Source of the DNA: Lachnospiraceae bacterium
GTDB lineage: Bacteria > Bacillota > Clostridia > Lachnospirales > Lachnospiraceae
Direction of reading: 5' to 3'
Assembly: GCA_029227035.1 (NCBI GenBank)
Contig: JAQXZD010000099.1
Coordinates: 1-64,000, forward strand
DNA: 64,000 nucleotides
In this document: piece after piece, positions 1 through 10,481 of the stretch
Layout: every line of letters starts with the position of its first letter
Position numbering within the stretch: the stretch's first letter is position 1
Translations under genes and position numbers: made by a program
The notes under the pieces: model-generated
What the model saw: only the letters and a program-made list of their open reading frames with translations
What the model was told of the DNA's origin: nothing
Databases searched by the model: none

Positions 1-17
1 TTGGTGATCTGGATGCC

Positions 18-845
18 ATGAATGAATACATGAATCGCGTCAGTTTGTCTGTATTTAGCAGCTTTGATACCGGAAAACTTGCAACCTATTGGGCGAATAC
101 CAGTGCCAATGGTCTGGTGGGGAAACTGATTCGAGAGGGCAGCAACAAAGTAAAAGAGACCTTTGAGAGCCTTTTGGCGGGAGAGACGATTACAACCGCG
201 CTGGATGAACAGATTGTATATAATCAGTTGGGACAGACGGAAAATGCAATCTGGAGTTTGTTGCTTGCAAGCGGTTATCTGAAAGTGATAAAAGCGGATC
301 TTAAGGAAGAACGCTATGAACTCGGACTGACAAACTATGAAGTAAAAAGAATGTTTCAAAAAATGGTATCCGGTTGGTTTGACGCATCAGAGGGAAACTA
401 CAATGACTTTATCAAGGCATTGCTTTTGGGCGACTTGGATGCCATGAATGAATACATGAATCGTGTCAGCCTGTCTGTATTCAGCAGCTTTGATACCGGA
501 AATCGTCCGTCCGGAGCAGAACCGGAGCGGTTTTATCATGGATTTGTACTGGGACTCATGGTGGATTTGCGGAATCGGTATGTTATCACCTCGAACCGGG
601 AAAGCGGATTTGGAAGATATGATGTAATGCTGGAGCCAAAGGATAAAGCAGATGATGCGTTTATTCTGGAATTTAAGGTATTGAACCGGCGCAGGGAGCA
701 GACGCTGGAGGATACCGTTGCCGCTGCTCTTGCCCAGATAGAAGAGAAGCAGTACGAGAAAGTCCTGCTTGATATGGGAGTTTCGAAAGAAAAAATCAGA
801 AAGTACGGTTTTGCATTTGAAGGAAAGAATGTGCTGATCGGATAA
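18..845 (+). CDS. C-terminal part of an AAA-ATPase-like / PD-(D/E)XK nuclease family protein (DUF1703-type), 5' end outside window
   Basis: Translation contains KLATYWANTSANGLVGKLIREG, YNDFIKALLLGDLDAMNEYMNRV and ERFYHGFVLGLMVDLRNRYVITSNRESGFGRYDVMLEP, typical of this family; contains an in-frame internal duplication. Confidence 0.8.
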   Translation: MNEYMNRVSLSVFSSFDTGKLATYWANTSANGLVGKLIREGSNKVKETFESLLAGETITTALDEQIVYNQLGQTENAIWSLLLASGYLKVIKADLKEERYELGLTNYEVKRMFQKMVSGWFDASEGNYNDFIKALLLGDLDAMNEYMNRVSLSVFSSFDTGNRPSGAEPERFYHGFVLGLMVDLRNRYVITSNRESGFGRYDVMLEPKDKADDAFILEFKVLNRRREQTLEDTVAAALAQIEEKQYEKVLLDMGVSKEKIRKYGFAFEGKNVLIG

Positions 846-897
846 AGAAACGAAAAGGGAGACCGCCATCTGCGGGCTCCCTTTTTCGTTTCTTTTT
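844..897. terminator. Bidirectional intrinsic terminator
   Basis: aaagaaacgaaaagggag / ctccctttttcgtttcttt inverted repeat between convergent genes. Confidence 0.8.
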
Positions 898-2600
898 TAA
901 TCTGTCAAAGAGAAAATCTCTATGCTCTTTTCCAACTCCTGTATTACGTTCTGGACGCTGTTCATGGCGTTCTCGATTTCGGTTACTTTCTCGGTTACCT
1001 GATCCGTGAAGGCTGCCGTCTCTTCGGTGCTTGCGGCATTCTCCTGTGCGGAAGAAGCAACATTCTGTACCACTTCGATGGTCTTTCCGCGGGTTTCGTC
1101 AAGTGCATGTGTCTTGGTCTTGATTTCCTTGATACCGTTGATGGAGTTCTCAATATTGTCCTCCACGGTCTGGAAGATTGCGTTGGTATCGGAAATCTTT
1201 TCACCCTGTTCCTGAATGATTTTTTCTACTTCGTTCATGGTTGCAACAGAGCTGTCGGAATCCTCCCACAATTTGCGGAGCGTAACCTGAATCTCTTCTG
1301 CGGCCTTGTTACTCTGCTCTGCAAGCTGCTGGATTTCGGAAGCAACAACGGCAAAGCCTTTTCCCTGCTCACCGGCTCTGGCAGCTTCAATACTTGCATT
1401 CAGTGACAGAAGCGTGGTCTGGGAAGCGATATCGGTGATAACCTCCGTCATCTTGCCGACCGCCTGTACCGAATCATGAGTCTGTGAAGTCTGGTCGGAG
1501 ACAGTTCTTACGGCCTCGCGCACCTTGTTCATGTTTTCATTCAGCTCATTTAAAATATCCTTTGCCTGGTTGGAGGCTGCGGCCATGGTATCGGTGGTGT
1601 CGGTTAAGGAATCCACCTGCTGACCGGTTCTCTCAATCATGCTTCCCATCTCGGATACGTTGTCTCCGGCAGCCACGGCACTTGCGGCCTGGGAAGAAGA
1701 ATTGTTGGCGATATTCTGGATAGTCTGATCAATCTGCATAACGGAAGAGATGGCATCCTCTGTCCGCTGGGAGGAGGTGGTAGCCGCTTCTTCAAGGACA
1801 GTACATTGATCCTGCATATTCTGTATGATGGCGCGCAGCTTTTTCTCCAGATGCTTGACGCTCCGGCACATGTCTCCGATGACATCTTTTCGAATCATGA
1901 GACTCTTTTCCATCTTGAATCCCAGATGACCTTCCTCAAGCTGGGTTACATAGGAGATACCGGTGGAGATGTTGTTGACCAGCTTCATGGCAATCAGGTA
2001 GGCAACGATGGCCAGGATAATGGTCAGGAATAGGCTAAACAGTCCGATGGTAGACTTGGTGTCGTGGACGATGGCGTGCATTTCGTCATAGGATTGTCCC
2101 AAAAACAACATTCCGGCCACATCCTTGGTGCCGGTCTGATAAAGCGGAAGATAGTAGTCCACATAGCGCTTGCCCAGTACATTCGCGTTGTCGTTGCAGT
2201 AGGTGGCACCTTTTTTCAGTACTTCCGAGACAACAGCTTCGGAAGCCTGGGTTCCGACCTGTCGGTTGCCGTTTTCATCCGCGATGGTGGTGAGATAACG
2301 GGTGTCTCCGTAGAAAAGTGTGACATCGAAGCCGGATTGCTGCTTTAAGGAGTCCAACAGAGTGATTTCTTCGGAGAGATTATAGTTTCCTTTATATAGC
2401 TCTCCATTCTTTACCTCATATGCTCCGTCACCCAGCGCATCCAGCAAAGCTGTTGCAACAACGCCCGTTGCCTGCATGCCTTCATAGGCCTTGTCCGTGA
2501 TGCTTTGATCCATCCGGTACATGGAGTACGTGTATTGGACGGTACTGAACAGAAATGCCGGGAGAATCGCGAGTAAGACAATTTTGGTTCTTAATTTCAT
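897..2600 (-). CDS. Methyl-accepting chemotaxis protein
   Basis: N-terminal TM, extracellular sensor region, second TM, HAMP-like region and signalling tip [33 protein letters not shown]. Confidence 0.95.
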   Translation of the reverse strand: MKLRTKIVLLAILPAFLFSTVQYTYSMYRMDQSITDKAYEGMQATGVVATALLDALGDGAYEVKNGELYKGNYNLSEEITLLDSLKQQSGFDVTLFYGDTRYLTTIADENGNRQVGTQASEAVVSEVLKKGATYCNDNANVLGKRYVDYYLPLYQTGTKDVAGMLFLGQSYDEMHAIVHDTKSTIGLFSLFLTIILAIVAYLIAMKLVNNISTGISYVTQLEEGHLGFKMEKSLMIRKDVIGDMCRSVKHLEKKLRAIIQNMQDQCTVLEEAATTSSQRTEDAISSVMQIDQTIQNIANNSSSQAASAVAAGDNVSEMGSMIERTGQQVDSLTDTTDTMAAASNQAKDILNELNENMNKVREAVRTVSDQTSQTHDSVQAVGKMTEVITDIASQTTLLSLNASIEAARAGEQGKGFAVVASEIQQLAEQSNKAAEEIQVTLRKLWEDSDSSVATMNEVEKIIQEQGEKISDTNAIFQTVEDNIENSINGIKEIKTKTHALDETRGKTIEVVQNVASSAQENAASTEETAAFTDQVTEKVTEIENAMNSVQNVIQELEKSIEIFSLTD

Positions 2601-2879
2601 TGTAAAGCCCCCTTTTTAAGTAAAGTATTTTCGTCGAAATTTATCGAATATAGCTGAATACTAGCACTGGAAAATAAAATTGTCAATATATTTAATGCGG
2701 ATTTAGCTTACATTCTAAATATATTAAGATTAAATTAAGAAATAAACGTAACCTGAGGCCCCTCTGTGCAACTTATCCCCCGATTTGTGCAACTTAGTTG
2801 AAGTGCTATGGACATGGCCGAAAAATTCCGCTATTCTGTGGGAGAAGGAACACAGAGAGAAGCTAAGAGGAGGAAAGCT

Positions 2880-3800
2880 ATGAAAGAAGAACGTATTATT
2901 GAGATCGAGCACCTGAGCAAATCCTTCGGTGATGTCAAAGCAGTGCAGGATTTGAGTTTCTGTGTAAAACGCGGAGAACTGTTTGCATTCCTGGGAGTCA
3001 ACGGTGCCGGAAAAAGTACCACGATTTCCATTATCTGCGGACAGCAGAAAAAGGATATGGGAACCGTCCTGGTAAATGGAAAAAGGACAGACGGCAATAT
3101 GGATGCCATCCGGGAGGATCTGGGAGTTGTATTTCAGAACTCCGTGCTGGATCAGGCATTGAGCGTGCGGGACAATCTGCAGAGCCGCGCTGCCTTATAC
3201 GGCATAACCGGCAGAGCCTTTGAGCGGAGACTGGCAGAGCTGGCAGAACTTCTGGATTTTAAGGATATCTTAAAACGTACCGTCGGAAAACTCTCCGGAG
3301 GGCAGAGAAGAAGAATTGACATTGCGAGAGCTCTTTTGCACAGACCGGAGATTCTGATTCTGGATGAGCCGACCACGGGACTGGATCCGCAGACCCGAAA
3401 GCTTCTGTGGGATGTTGTGACAGAGCTTCGCCAAAAAGAAAAAATGACGGTATTTCTGACTACACACTATATGGAAGAAGCAGCGGATGCTGACTATGTG
3501 GTGATTCTGGACAGCGGAAAGATTGTGGCAGAGGGAACACCGCTTGAACTTAAAAATGCCTATACCGGAGACTTCGTTACCTTATATGGTGTATCGGAGG
3601 AGACCGCAAAACAGTTTGGCATGAAATATGAAAAAATCAGGGATGCTTACCGCATTGAAGTGCCGAATACAGCAAAAGCAACGGAACTGATTGTGGAAAA
3701 GCCGGAGCTTTTCAAGGATTATGAGATTACCAAAGGAAAGATGGATGATGTATTCCTTGCGGTGACAGGCAGAAAGCTGACAGGAGGAGAAAAATCATGA
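2880..3800 (+). CDS. ABC transporter ATP-binding protein
   Basis: Walker A GVNGAGKST, LSGGQRRRIDIARAL, Walker B ILILDEPTTGLD; SD aggagg before ATG 2880. Confidence 0.95.
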   Translation: MKEERIIEIEHLSKSFGDVKAVQDLSFCVKRGELFAFLGVNGAGKSTTISIICGQQKKDMGTVLVNGKRTDGNMDAIREDLGVVFQNSVLDQALSVRDNLQSRAALYGITGRAFERRLAELAELLDFKDILKRTVGKLSGGQRRRIDIARALLHRPEILILDEPTTGLDPQTRKLLWDVVTELRQKEKMTVFLTTHYMEEAADADYVVILDSGKIVAEGTPLELKNAYTGDFVTLYGVSEETAKQFGMKYEKIRDAYRIEVPNTAKATELIVEKPELFKDYEITKGKMDDVFLAVTGRKLTGGEKS

Positions 3801-4699
3801 AGAAAACAGGATATTTGATAAAGAGAAATATGAAATTATTTTTTAAGGACAAGGGAATGTTTCTGACTTCGCTGATTACCCCGATGATTCTTCTGGTTCT
3901 CTATGTGACGTTTCTGGGAAGCATATTCCGGGATTCTTTTACAAGTGCCATTCCGGACGGACTGGAGGTATCGGAAAATCTGATTGACGCACTGGTGGGA
4001 GGACAGCTTTTCTCCTCGCTTCTGGCAGTCTGCTGCGTGACGGTTGCATTTTGCTCGAACCTTCTGATGGTACAGGATAAAGTCAGCGGAGCAAGAACCG
4101 ACCTGACCATGGCACCGGTAAAAAGCTCTTCGCTGGCACTGGGATATTATATCGCATCGGCTGCGGTAACACTGATTATCTGTCTGGTTACGACGGGAAT
4201 CGGTTTCCTGTATCTGGCCAATATCGGCTGGTATTTTTCCGCCACGGATGTCATCGGAATCCTGCTGGATGTATTTCTTCTGGTTATGTTCGGTACGGCA
4301 TTGTCTTCCATTATTAACTTTTTCCTGTCTTCACAGGGACAGATTTCAGCGGTGGGAACCATCGTCAGTGCCGGATACGGATTCCTCTGCGGTGCTTATA
4401 TGCCGATTTCCAATTTCTCGGAAGGACTTCAGAAGGCGCTGATGTTCATCCCGGGCACATACGGTACATCCCTTCTCAGAAACCATGCCATGGGCGGAGC
4501 CTGCGAGGCATTGCTGAAAGAGGATGTTCCGAAGGGCGTGGTAAATGCCATCAAGGATACGGTAGACTGTAATCTGGAATTCTTCGAACACAGCGTGGAC
4601 ATCCCGACCATGTATCTGGTTATGGGAATCTCGGTTATTGTGTTGCTTGCGGTCTATATCCTTATGAACATTGTGGGCGGCAAAAAGAGAATCAGGTAA
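3797..4699 (+). CDS. ABC-2 type transporter permease
   Basis: Multi-TM protein overlapping the ATPase stop by 4 bp. Confidence 0.9.
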   Translation: MKKTGYLIKRNMKLFFKDKGMFLTSLITPMILLVLYVTFLGSIFRDSFTSAIPDGLEVSENLIDALVGGQLFSSLLAVCCVTVAFCSNLLMVQDKVSGARTDLTMAPVKSSSLALGYYIASAAVTLIICLVTTGIGFLYLANIGWYFSATDVIGILLDVFLLVMFGTALSSIINFFLSSQGQISAVGTIVSAGYGFLCGAYMPISNFSEGLQKALMFIPGTYGTSLLRNHAMGGACEALLKEDVPKGVVNAIKDTVDCNLEFFEHSVDIPTMYLVMGISVIVLLAVYILMNIVGGKKRIR

Positions 4700-4753
4700 G
4701 TTAAAACTATCCACCCCCCTTTGCCGAAAAATAACTAATATTTTCGAAATAAA

Positions 4754-4782
4754 TTGAAAACGTATAGGAAATGTACTATAAT
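4754..4782 (+). promoter_or_regulatory. Sigma-70-type promoter TTGAAA-N17-TATAAT
   Basis: Exact hexamers with 17-bp spacer upstream of the GGDEF gene. Confidence 0.7.
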
Positions 4783-4828
4783 TTGACCATAAAAATTAAC
4801 TCATTTTTGCCAATTAAAACAGGGGGAA

Positions 4829-6811
4829 TTGGAAACCGTGGAAAAAAAGAAGACAATCGGAGTATTGGTTGGGGGAATTACGGATGACTTTACGAGATGT
4901 CTCTGTGACGGAGTGAAGAAGGCGGCAGAAGACAGCGATGTCAATGTTGTTGTATTTCCGGGAAAGTTTTTGGATCGTGACTATGCGGAGAATCTGGATA
5001 TCCGTTATGAGTATCAGTACGAGACTCTTTTTTCTTATGCGACGAAATATTCGCTGGACGGTCTGATTGTGGCGGCAAACTGTATTGGCTGCTGTACCAC
5101 AAGGGAGCGTCTGGTGGAGTTTATGCAGCAGTATAAGGAGATTCCGTGCGTACTGGTTGCTTCGGATATTGATGGTTTTGTCAGCGTTAATTTTGACAAT
5201 TATCAGGGAATTAAGGAAGGACTGGAATATCTGATTGAAGTCCTGCACTGTAAGAAAATCGGAATGGTGGGAGGACCGGCGGCGTTGTCGGACAACGTGG
5301 CGCGCCGCAATGCCTATGAATCGGTACTGCGCGCTCATGGAATTGAGCCGGAGGAGAAGCTATATATAGAGAAACGGCATACCACCACTTCAAGAGAGGT
5401 TTACGAGAAACTTCTGGATGACAATCCGGATATCGAGGCGGTCTTTTGCGTCAACGACGAGACGGCAGCGGAATTGTACGAGGAACTGAAGAAGCGGAAC
5501 CGTATGCCGGGCAAGGATATCTCTGTCTTTGGCTATGACAATGTGTCGTGGTGTACGCAGATGTTTCCGACGCTGTCTTCCGTCAGTGCGGATGTGTCGG
5601 TGCTTGGAATAGAATCTTTCCGGCTGCTCTGCCGTATGATGAACGGAGAGGACGTACAGAGTGTGAATCTTCCGACGAAGTTTGTCCGGAGAAATTCTGT
5701 CTGCAGACCGTCGGCAATGCCGGAAGAGGACAGAGAGGAAGTCTTTGAGCAGTATCTGACCATGAATCACTGGATGGAAGAGCAGAGAGGCAAACAGAAC
5801 CGGACGAATTTTGAGATGAAGCAGTTCATTGCAAAGATTCTTCAGTTTGAGAAGGCCAATGACCAGAGCTACGCGGAGATTCTGGGAACCATGGACTGGC
5901 TGGAGATTTACAATGCGTTTTTGTTTACCTTTGACAAGCCGATTATCCATCTGAATCATGAGAAGTTTGAGCTGCCGGATTATCTGTATCTGAAAGCAAA
6001 CCAGAGCAAGGGAAAGGTGCGGAGTGTGCCGGCTGTCAAGCAGAAGATGCGGGTCAGATCCATCTTTGACATGAAGCGGCTGGGAATCGGCGAGCGCGCC
6101 ATGTTGGTGGTATTGCCGCTGTACTCCAATGAGATTCTGTACGGAATTTTATTGTGTGACCTGTCAGAGGGCGTGATGGAGAACGGAGAGTTTCTGGGAA
6201 ACCTGATGTCGGCAACGGTCAAGATGATAGAGCTTCTCAAGGCAAACGACTCCATCATGAAGAAGCTGGAGCAGTCTCTGGCGGTGCTGGAGGAGAATAA
6301 TCTGGAGCTGAACAATCTCTCCAAGAGAGATCCGCTGACCGGTATTTTAAACCGCAGGGGCTTTTTCCTGCAGGCGGAGCCGATGCTGGAGAAGTGTCGC
6401 AGTGAACAGAAGGAAGTCACAGTGCTGTATGTGGACAAGAATAATCTCAAGATTATCAATGACCGTTACGGTCATGAGGAGGGAGATTATTCCCTGCGTA
6501 CCATTGCGGAGATTCTGAAGGAGCAGGTGGGCAAGTACGGAGTGGTCGCAAGAATCGGCGGAGACGAATACGCCTGTGTGCTGACTACGGTTCTGGAGGA
6601 CGGTCAGATTCTGGAGAAGATTTATGCGGCTTTTGAAAAACATAATAATGTAAGTGATAAGCCGTATAATGTCACGGTATCCATCGGGGCGTACCGGATT
6701 CTGGTGGATGACGGACATACGCTGGAGGATGCCATGACTCTTGCGGACGAACAGCTCTACGAGGTGAAGCGGCTTCGTACCAAGAATGTTGCCAAGGTAC
6801 AACAGGCGTAA
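4829..6811 (+). CDS. LacI-type periplasmic-binding-like sensor domain fused to GGDEF diguanylate cyclase
   Basis: KKKTIGVLVGGITDDFTRCLCDGVKKAAED...GYDNVSWCTQMFPTLSSV followed by RDPLTGILNRRGF...ARIGGDEYACVL; no HTH or signal peptide visible. Confidence 0.88.
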   Translation: METVEKKKTIGVLVGGITDDFTRCLCDGVKKAAEDSDVNVVVFPGKFLDRDYAENLDIRYEYQYETLFSYATKYSLDGLIVAANCIGCCTTRERLVEFMQQYKEIPCVLVASDIDGFVSVNFDNYQGIKEGLEYLIEVLHCKKIGMVGGPAALSDNVARRNAYESVLRAHGIEPEEKLYIEKRHTTTSREVYEKLLDDNPDIEAVFCVNDETAAELYEELKKRNRMPGKDISVFGYDNVSWCTQMFPTLSSVSADVSVLGIESFRLLCRMMNGEDVQSVNLPTKFVRRNSVCRPSAMPEEDREEVFEQYLTMNHWMEEQRGKQNRTNFEMKQFIAKILQFEKANDQSYAEILGTMDWLEIYNAFLFTFDKPIIHLNHEKFELPDYLYLKANQSKGKVRSVPAVKQKMRVRSIFDMKRLGIGERAMLVVLPLYSNEILYGILLCDLSEGVMENGEFLGNLMSATVKMIELLKANDSIMKKLEQSLAVLEENNLELNNLSKRDPLTGILNRRGFFLQAEPMLEKCRSEQKEVTVLYVDKNNLKIINDRYGHEEGDYSLRTIAEILKEQVGKYGVVARIGGDEYACVLTTVLEDGQILEKIYAAFEKHNNVSDKPYNVTVSIGAYRILVDDGHTLEDAMTLADEQLYEVKRLRTKNVAKVQQA

Positions 6812-6836
6812 GAAAAACTTGAGAATTTGCAGAAGA

Positions 6837-6869
6837 AAAGGGATGACGTGAGTGCGTCATCCCTTTTGA
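6837..6869 (+). terminator. Intrinsic terminator
   Basis: aaaagggatgacg tgagtg/cgtcatccctttt inverted repeat. Confidence 0.7.
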
Positions 6870-6957
6870 AATACAGCACATAGTAATGAAAACTACATAA
6901 AGCAGTAGACAAAACAATACAAAAGGAGTACAATACCCTATGCAGAGGTGTTGATGT

Positions 6958-7734
6958 ATGAAAAAAGAGCAGAAGGTGATTTATTATCAGGATGAATTGG
7001 AGGATGAATTTGCCGGGGACAATATAAAAGCGAAACGGATTGATGGAAGCTACCGGTATCTGCGGGAGGGAGCCGGAGGAAGGTTTTTGCACCTGTTCTG
7101 GTACCGGGTGGTTGCCTATCCGCTGGCATGTGCTTATATGAAGCTGCATTTCCGCCATAAAGTGGTCAACCGTGAGGTGCTGCAGCAGGCGGGAGACAGC
7201 GGATATTACATGTACGGCAATCATACGCATTTTCTTGCGGACGCACTGGTGCCGACGCTGGTGAACCGCCCGAAGGATGTGTATGTGATTGTGCATCCCA
7301 ACAATGTGTCCATGCCGGTTCTGGGCAGGATAACGCCGAGTCTTGGCGCGATTCCGCTGCCGGATGACAGAGAGGCAATGCGGCATTTTGAGGAGGCACT
7401 GGATTACAGAATCCGGAAAAAGGACTGTATCCACATTTATCCGGAGGCGCATATCTGGCCGTATTATACGGATATCCGGCCTTTTAAGGAGGCATCCTTC
7501 GGCTATCCGGTTCGGCATAAGGTGCCGGTGTTCTGCCTGACAAATACCTATCAGAAGAGAAAGCACGGAAAAAGACCGCAGATGGTTACCTATATCGACG
7601 GTCCTTTTTATCCGGATGCCGCGCTTCCTGTGCGTCAGCAGAAAAAGATGCTTCGCGACAAAGTATACAATACCATGAAGGAGCGGGCAAAAAACAGTAA
7701 TGTGGAGTTGATACATTATATTAAAAGGGGATGA
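6958..7734 (+). CDS. 1-acyl-sn-glycerol-3-phosphate acyltransferase-like (PlsC) protein
   Basis: GNHTHFLADAL (HX4D-like) and IYPEAHIWPYYT motifs. Confidence 0.8.
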   Translation: MKKEQKVIYYQDELEDEFAGDNIKAKRIDGSYRYLREGAGGRFLHLFWYRVVAYPLACAYMKLHFRHKVVNREVLQQAGDSGYYMYGNHTHFLADALVPTLVNRPKDVYVIVHPNNVSMPVLGRITPSLGAIPLPDDREAMRHFEEALDYRIRKKDCIHIYPEAHIWPYYTDIRPFKEASFGYPVRHKVPVFCLTNTYQKRKHGKRPQMVTYIDGPFYPDAALPVRQQKKMLRDKVYNTMKERAKNSNVELIHYIKRG

Positions 7735-7743
7735 TTCAGAAAT

Positions 7744-10371
7744 ATGAGAAATATCTTATTTTCAGGAAATGAGAGAGTGTTTGACGGAATACTGAGCTGC
7801 ATGTTGTCCATCTTAAAGAGGACAGAGACAACGGAGCCGTTCCGTTTTTATATTTACACCATGGACATGACAAGAATCAAGCCGGAGTACACACCGATTA
7901 CGAGGGAAGCGGCGGAGTTCCTGCAGCATACGGCAAAAGGGTACAATCCGGAGAATGAAGTTACGGTTTTGGATGTGACGGATACCTATGAGCGGGAATT
8001 TGCATACTGTCCCAACGAGGATGCCTACTGTTCCCCGTACACGCTTTTAAGGCTTTTTGCGGATATCATACCGGGGATGCCGGACAAACTTTTGTATCTG
8101 GATGTGGATATCCTGTTTCAGAGGGATATCTGCCTGTTGTATGATACGGACGTGTCGGCCGTGGAGTATGCGGCGGCAAGGGATCATTACGGAAAGTATC
8201 TGCTGAATCCGAATTATATCAATGCCGGTGTGCTTTTGCTGAATATGAAAGAAATCAGAAACAGCGGACTTTTTGTGAAAGCAAGAAAGCTGATTCAGAC
8301 AAAAAAGCTGGTGTTTGCGGATCAGAGCGCAATCATACGGAGTACCACCGGAAAGCGGATGCTTCCGCAACGGTTCAACGACCAGAAGTTTTTGCACAGG
8401 TGGACGGTAGTGCGCCATTTTTCCAAGAGGTTGTTTTACCTGCCGTATCCGCATACGGCAAATATCAAGCAGTGGGATGTCAGCAGTGTGCACAGGGTTT
8501 TTCACTATTATGCCTTTGATGATATTTTGTATGATTATATTTATTTGAAGAAACAATATGAAAGGATGCAGGAGGAGAAGATGAATAAGAGAATTCCAAT
8601 TTTTTATGCGTGTGATGATAATTTTGTAAAATATACGGCGGTGTCGCTGCGTTCCATTATGGACAATGCGTCGAAAAACAGAAAGTATACGGTACATGTG
8701 CTGAATACGAATATTTCCGACGATATGAAGCAGGTATTAAATGAGATGCAGAACGAGCAGTTTGAGGTGAGATTTGATGATGTGACGGATTATCTGCGTT
8801 CCATAAGTGACAAGCTGCCGCTTCGGGATTACTATTCAAAGACCACGTATTTTCGGCTTTTTATCGCAGAGATGTATCCGGAGTACGATAAGGCAATCTA
8901 TATTGACAGTGATACGGTTGTGACGGGAGATATCGCAGAACTGTACGATTATGAGCTGGGGGACAATTATGTGGGTGCCTGCAAGGAGCAGGTCATGATT
9001 CAGGAGGATGTGTACGGAACCTATGTGGAGCAGGTGCTGGGAATCGAGAGAGACAATTATTTCAATGCCGGTATGCTGGTCATCAACTGTGAGCAGTTTC
9101 GGAAAAATAAGGTTCTGGACAGCTTTATCGAGCTGTTGCATACCTACAATTTTGTGGTGACCCAGGATGAGGATTATCTGAACCTGATCTGCCACAATAA
9201 AGTATGTTTCCTGCCGCAGAAGTGGAACGTGGAAGTGTTTGGTACATTGCCGTGCAGGGAGGAAGAAATCTGCATGCTTCATTATATTATGGTGTCAAAG
9301 CCGTGGCATTACAGTGACTGCCGCATGAAGGAATATTTCTGGAAATATGCAGAAAAAACAGTAGTTTATGACAGTATCATGGAGGTACTTTCTTCCTATA
9401 CTAAGGAGGAAAAAGAAAGAGATGCAGCTTCCTGTGAGCGTCTTCTTAAGCTGGCACAGGAAGAGACGGCAAAGGAGAATAATTACCTGAAGCTTCTGAA
9501 GGCGGGAAAGCTGAAGGAGCGGGGACGTCTTGAGGTATTGGATAAGATTGCAAAGTTCGAGCGGGAAGGCCGCTTTGACGAGGATGTGGAGGAGGATCCG
9601 CCAACCCGCGAGTTAAAGCCGCGAGAGATTGATTATCTGCGGACAAAACTGAGCAGCCGGATTAAGACGAAGCTTACCTATAAGGTTGCGCGAAGCTTCC
9701 TGAACAACATTCTGGACAGTAAGCAGCTCATTATCAAGGATATCAAGGGAATTGAAAATATGAATGCTCTGGAGAGCGGGGCAGTCATCACCTGCAATCA
9801 TTTTAATGCCTTTGACAGCTTTGCCATCCAGATTGCCTACGAAAAATCCAACCAGTGCAAAAAGAGACGCCTGTATCGCGTGATCCGCGAGGGAAATTAT
9901 ACAAACTTCCCGGGCTTCTACGGGATGCTGATGCGAAACTGCTACACTTTCCCGTTAAGTTCCAACAAGGACACCATGAAGAAATTTATGCGTTCCATGG
10001 ACAAAGTATTACAGCATGGGGATTTTATGGTGGTTTATCCGGAGCAGAGCATGTGGTGGAATTACCGGAAGCCAAAGCCGCTTAAGAAGGGAGCCTATAC
10101 CTTCGCCGCAAAAAACAATGTGCCGGTGCTGCCTTGCTTTATCACGATGGAGGACAGCGACATCATAGGAGAGGACGGCTTTTTTGTGCAGGAGTACACG
10201 ATTCATATCGCACCGCCGATTTATCCGATGGAGGATAAGAGCCGGGCAGAGAACATTGCCTATATGAAAGACAAAAATTATGCGGTATGGAAAGAAATCT
10301 ATGAGACCACCTATGGGGAGCCGCTGGTGTATACCTGTGAGGAAATGCAGGAGAAAAAAACGATTGCTTAA
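7744..10371 (+). CDS. Two GT8-family glycosyltransferase domains fused to a PlsC-like acyltransferase domain
   Basis: Two GT8-like segments (LLYLDVDILFQRDI; AIYIDSDTVVTGDI) then VITCNHFNAFDSFAIQ...VVYPEQSMWWNYRKPKPLKKGAY. Confidence 0.85.
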   Translation: MRNILFSGNERVFDGILSCMLSILKRTETTEPFRFYIYTMDMTRIKPEYTPITREAAEFLQHTAKGYNPENEVTVLDVTDTYEREFAYCPNEDAYCSPYTLLRLFADIIPGMPDKLLYLDVDILFQRDICLLYDTDVSAVEYAAARDHYGKYLLNPNYINAGVLLLNMKEIRNSGLFVKARKLIQTKKLVFADQSAIIRSTTGKRMLPQRFNDQKFLHRWTVVRHFSKRLFYLPYPHTANIKQWDVSSVHRVFHYYAFDDILYDYIYLKKQYERMQEEKMNKRIPIFYACDDNFVKYTAVSLRSIMDNASKNRKYTVHVLNTNISDDMKQVLNEMQNEQFEVRFDDVTDYLRSISDKLPLRDYYSKTTYFRLFIAEMYPEYDKAIYIDSDTVVTGDIAELYDYELGDNYVGACKEQVMIQEDVYGTYVEQVLGIERDNYFNAGMLVINCEQFRKNKVLDSFIELLHTYNFVVTQDEDYLNLICHNKVCFLPQKWNVEVFGTLPCREEEICMLHYIMVSKPWHYSDCRMKEYFWKYAEKTVVYDSIMEVLSSYTKEEKERDAASCERLLKLAQEETAKENNYLKLLKAGKLKERGRLEVLDKIAKFEREGRFDEDVEEDPPTRELKPREIDYLRTKLSSRIKTKLTYKVARSFLNNILDSKQLIIKDIKGIENMNALESGAVITCNHFNAFDSFAIQIAYEKSNQCKKRRLYRVIREGNYTNFPGFYGMLMRNCYTFPLSSNKDTMKKFMRSMDKVLQHGDFMVVYPEQSMWWNYRKPKPLKKGAYTFAAKNNVPVLPCFITMEDSDIIGEDGFFVQEYTIHIAPPIYPMEDKSRAENIAYMKDKNYAVWKEIYETTYGEPLVYTCEEMQEKKTIA

Positions 10372-10481
10372 AAATATTTAATTTCTGCTTGCCATAATGG
10401 AAAGGATATGTAATAATGTTTATATTGTATTTTTAGAAGTACAAAAAGAAAAATGGAAAGAACTAAGAAAGGAAGAAAGTT

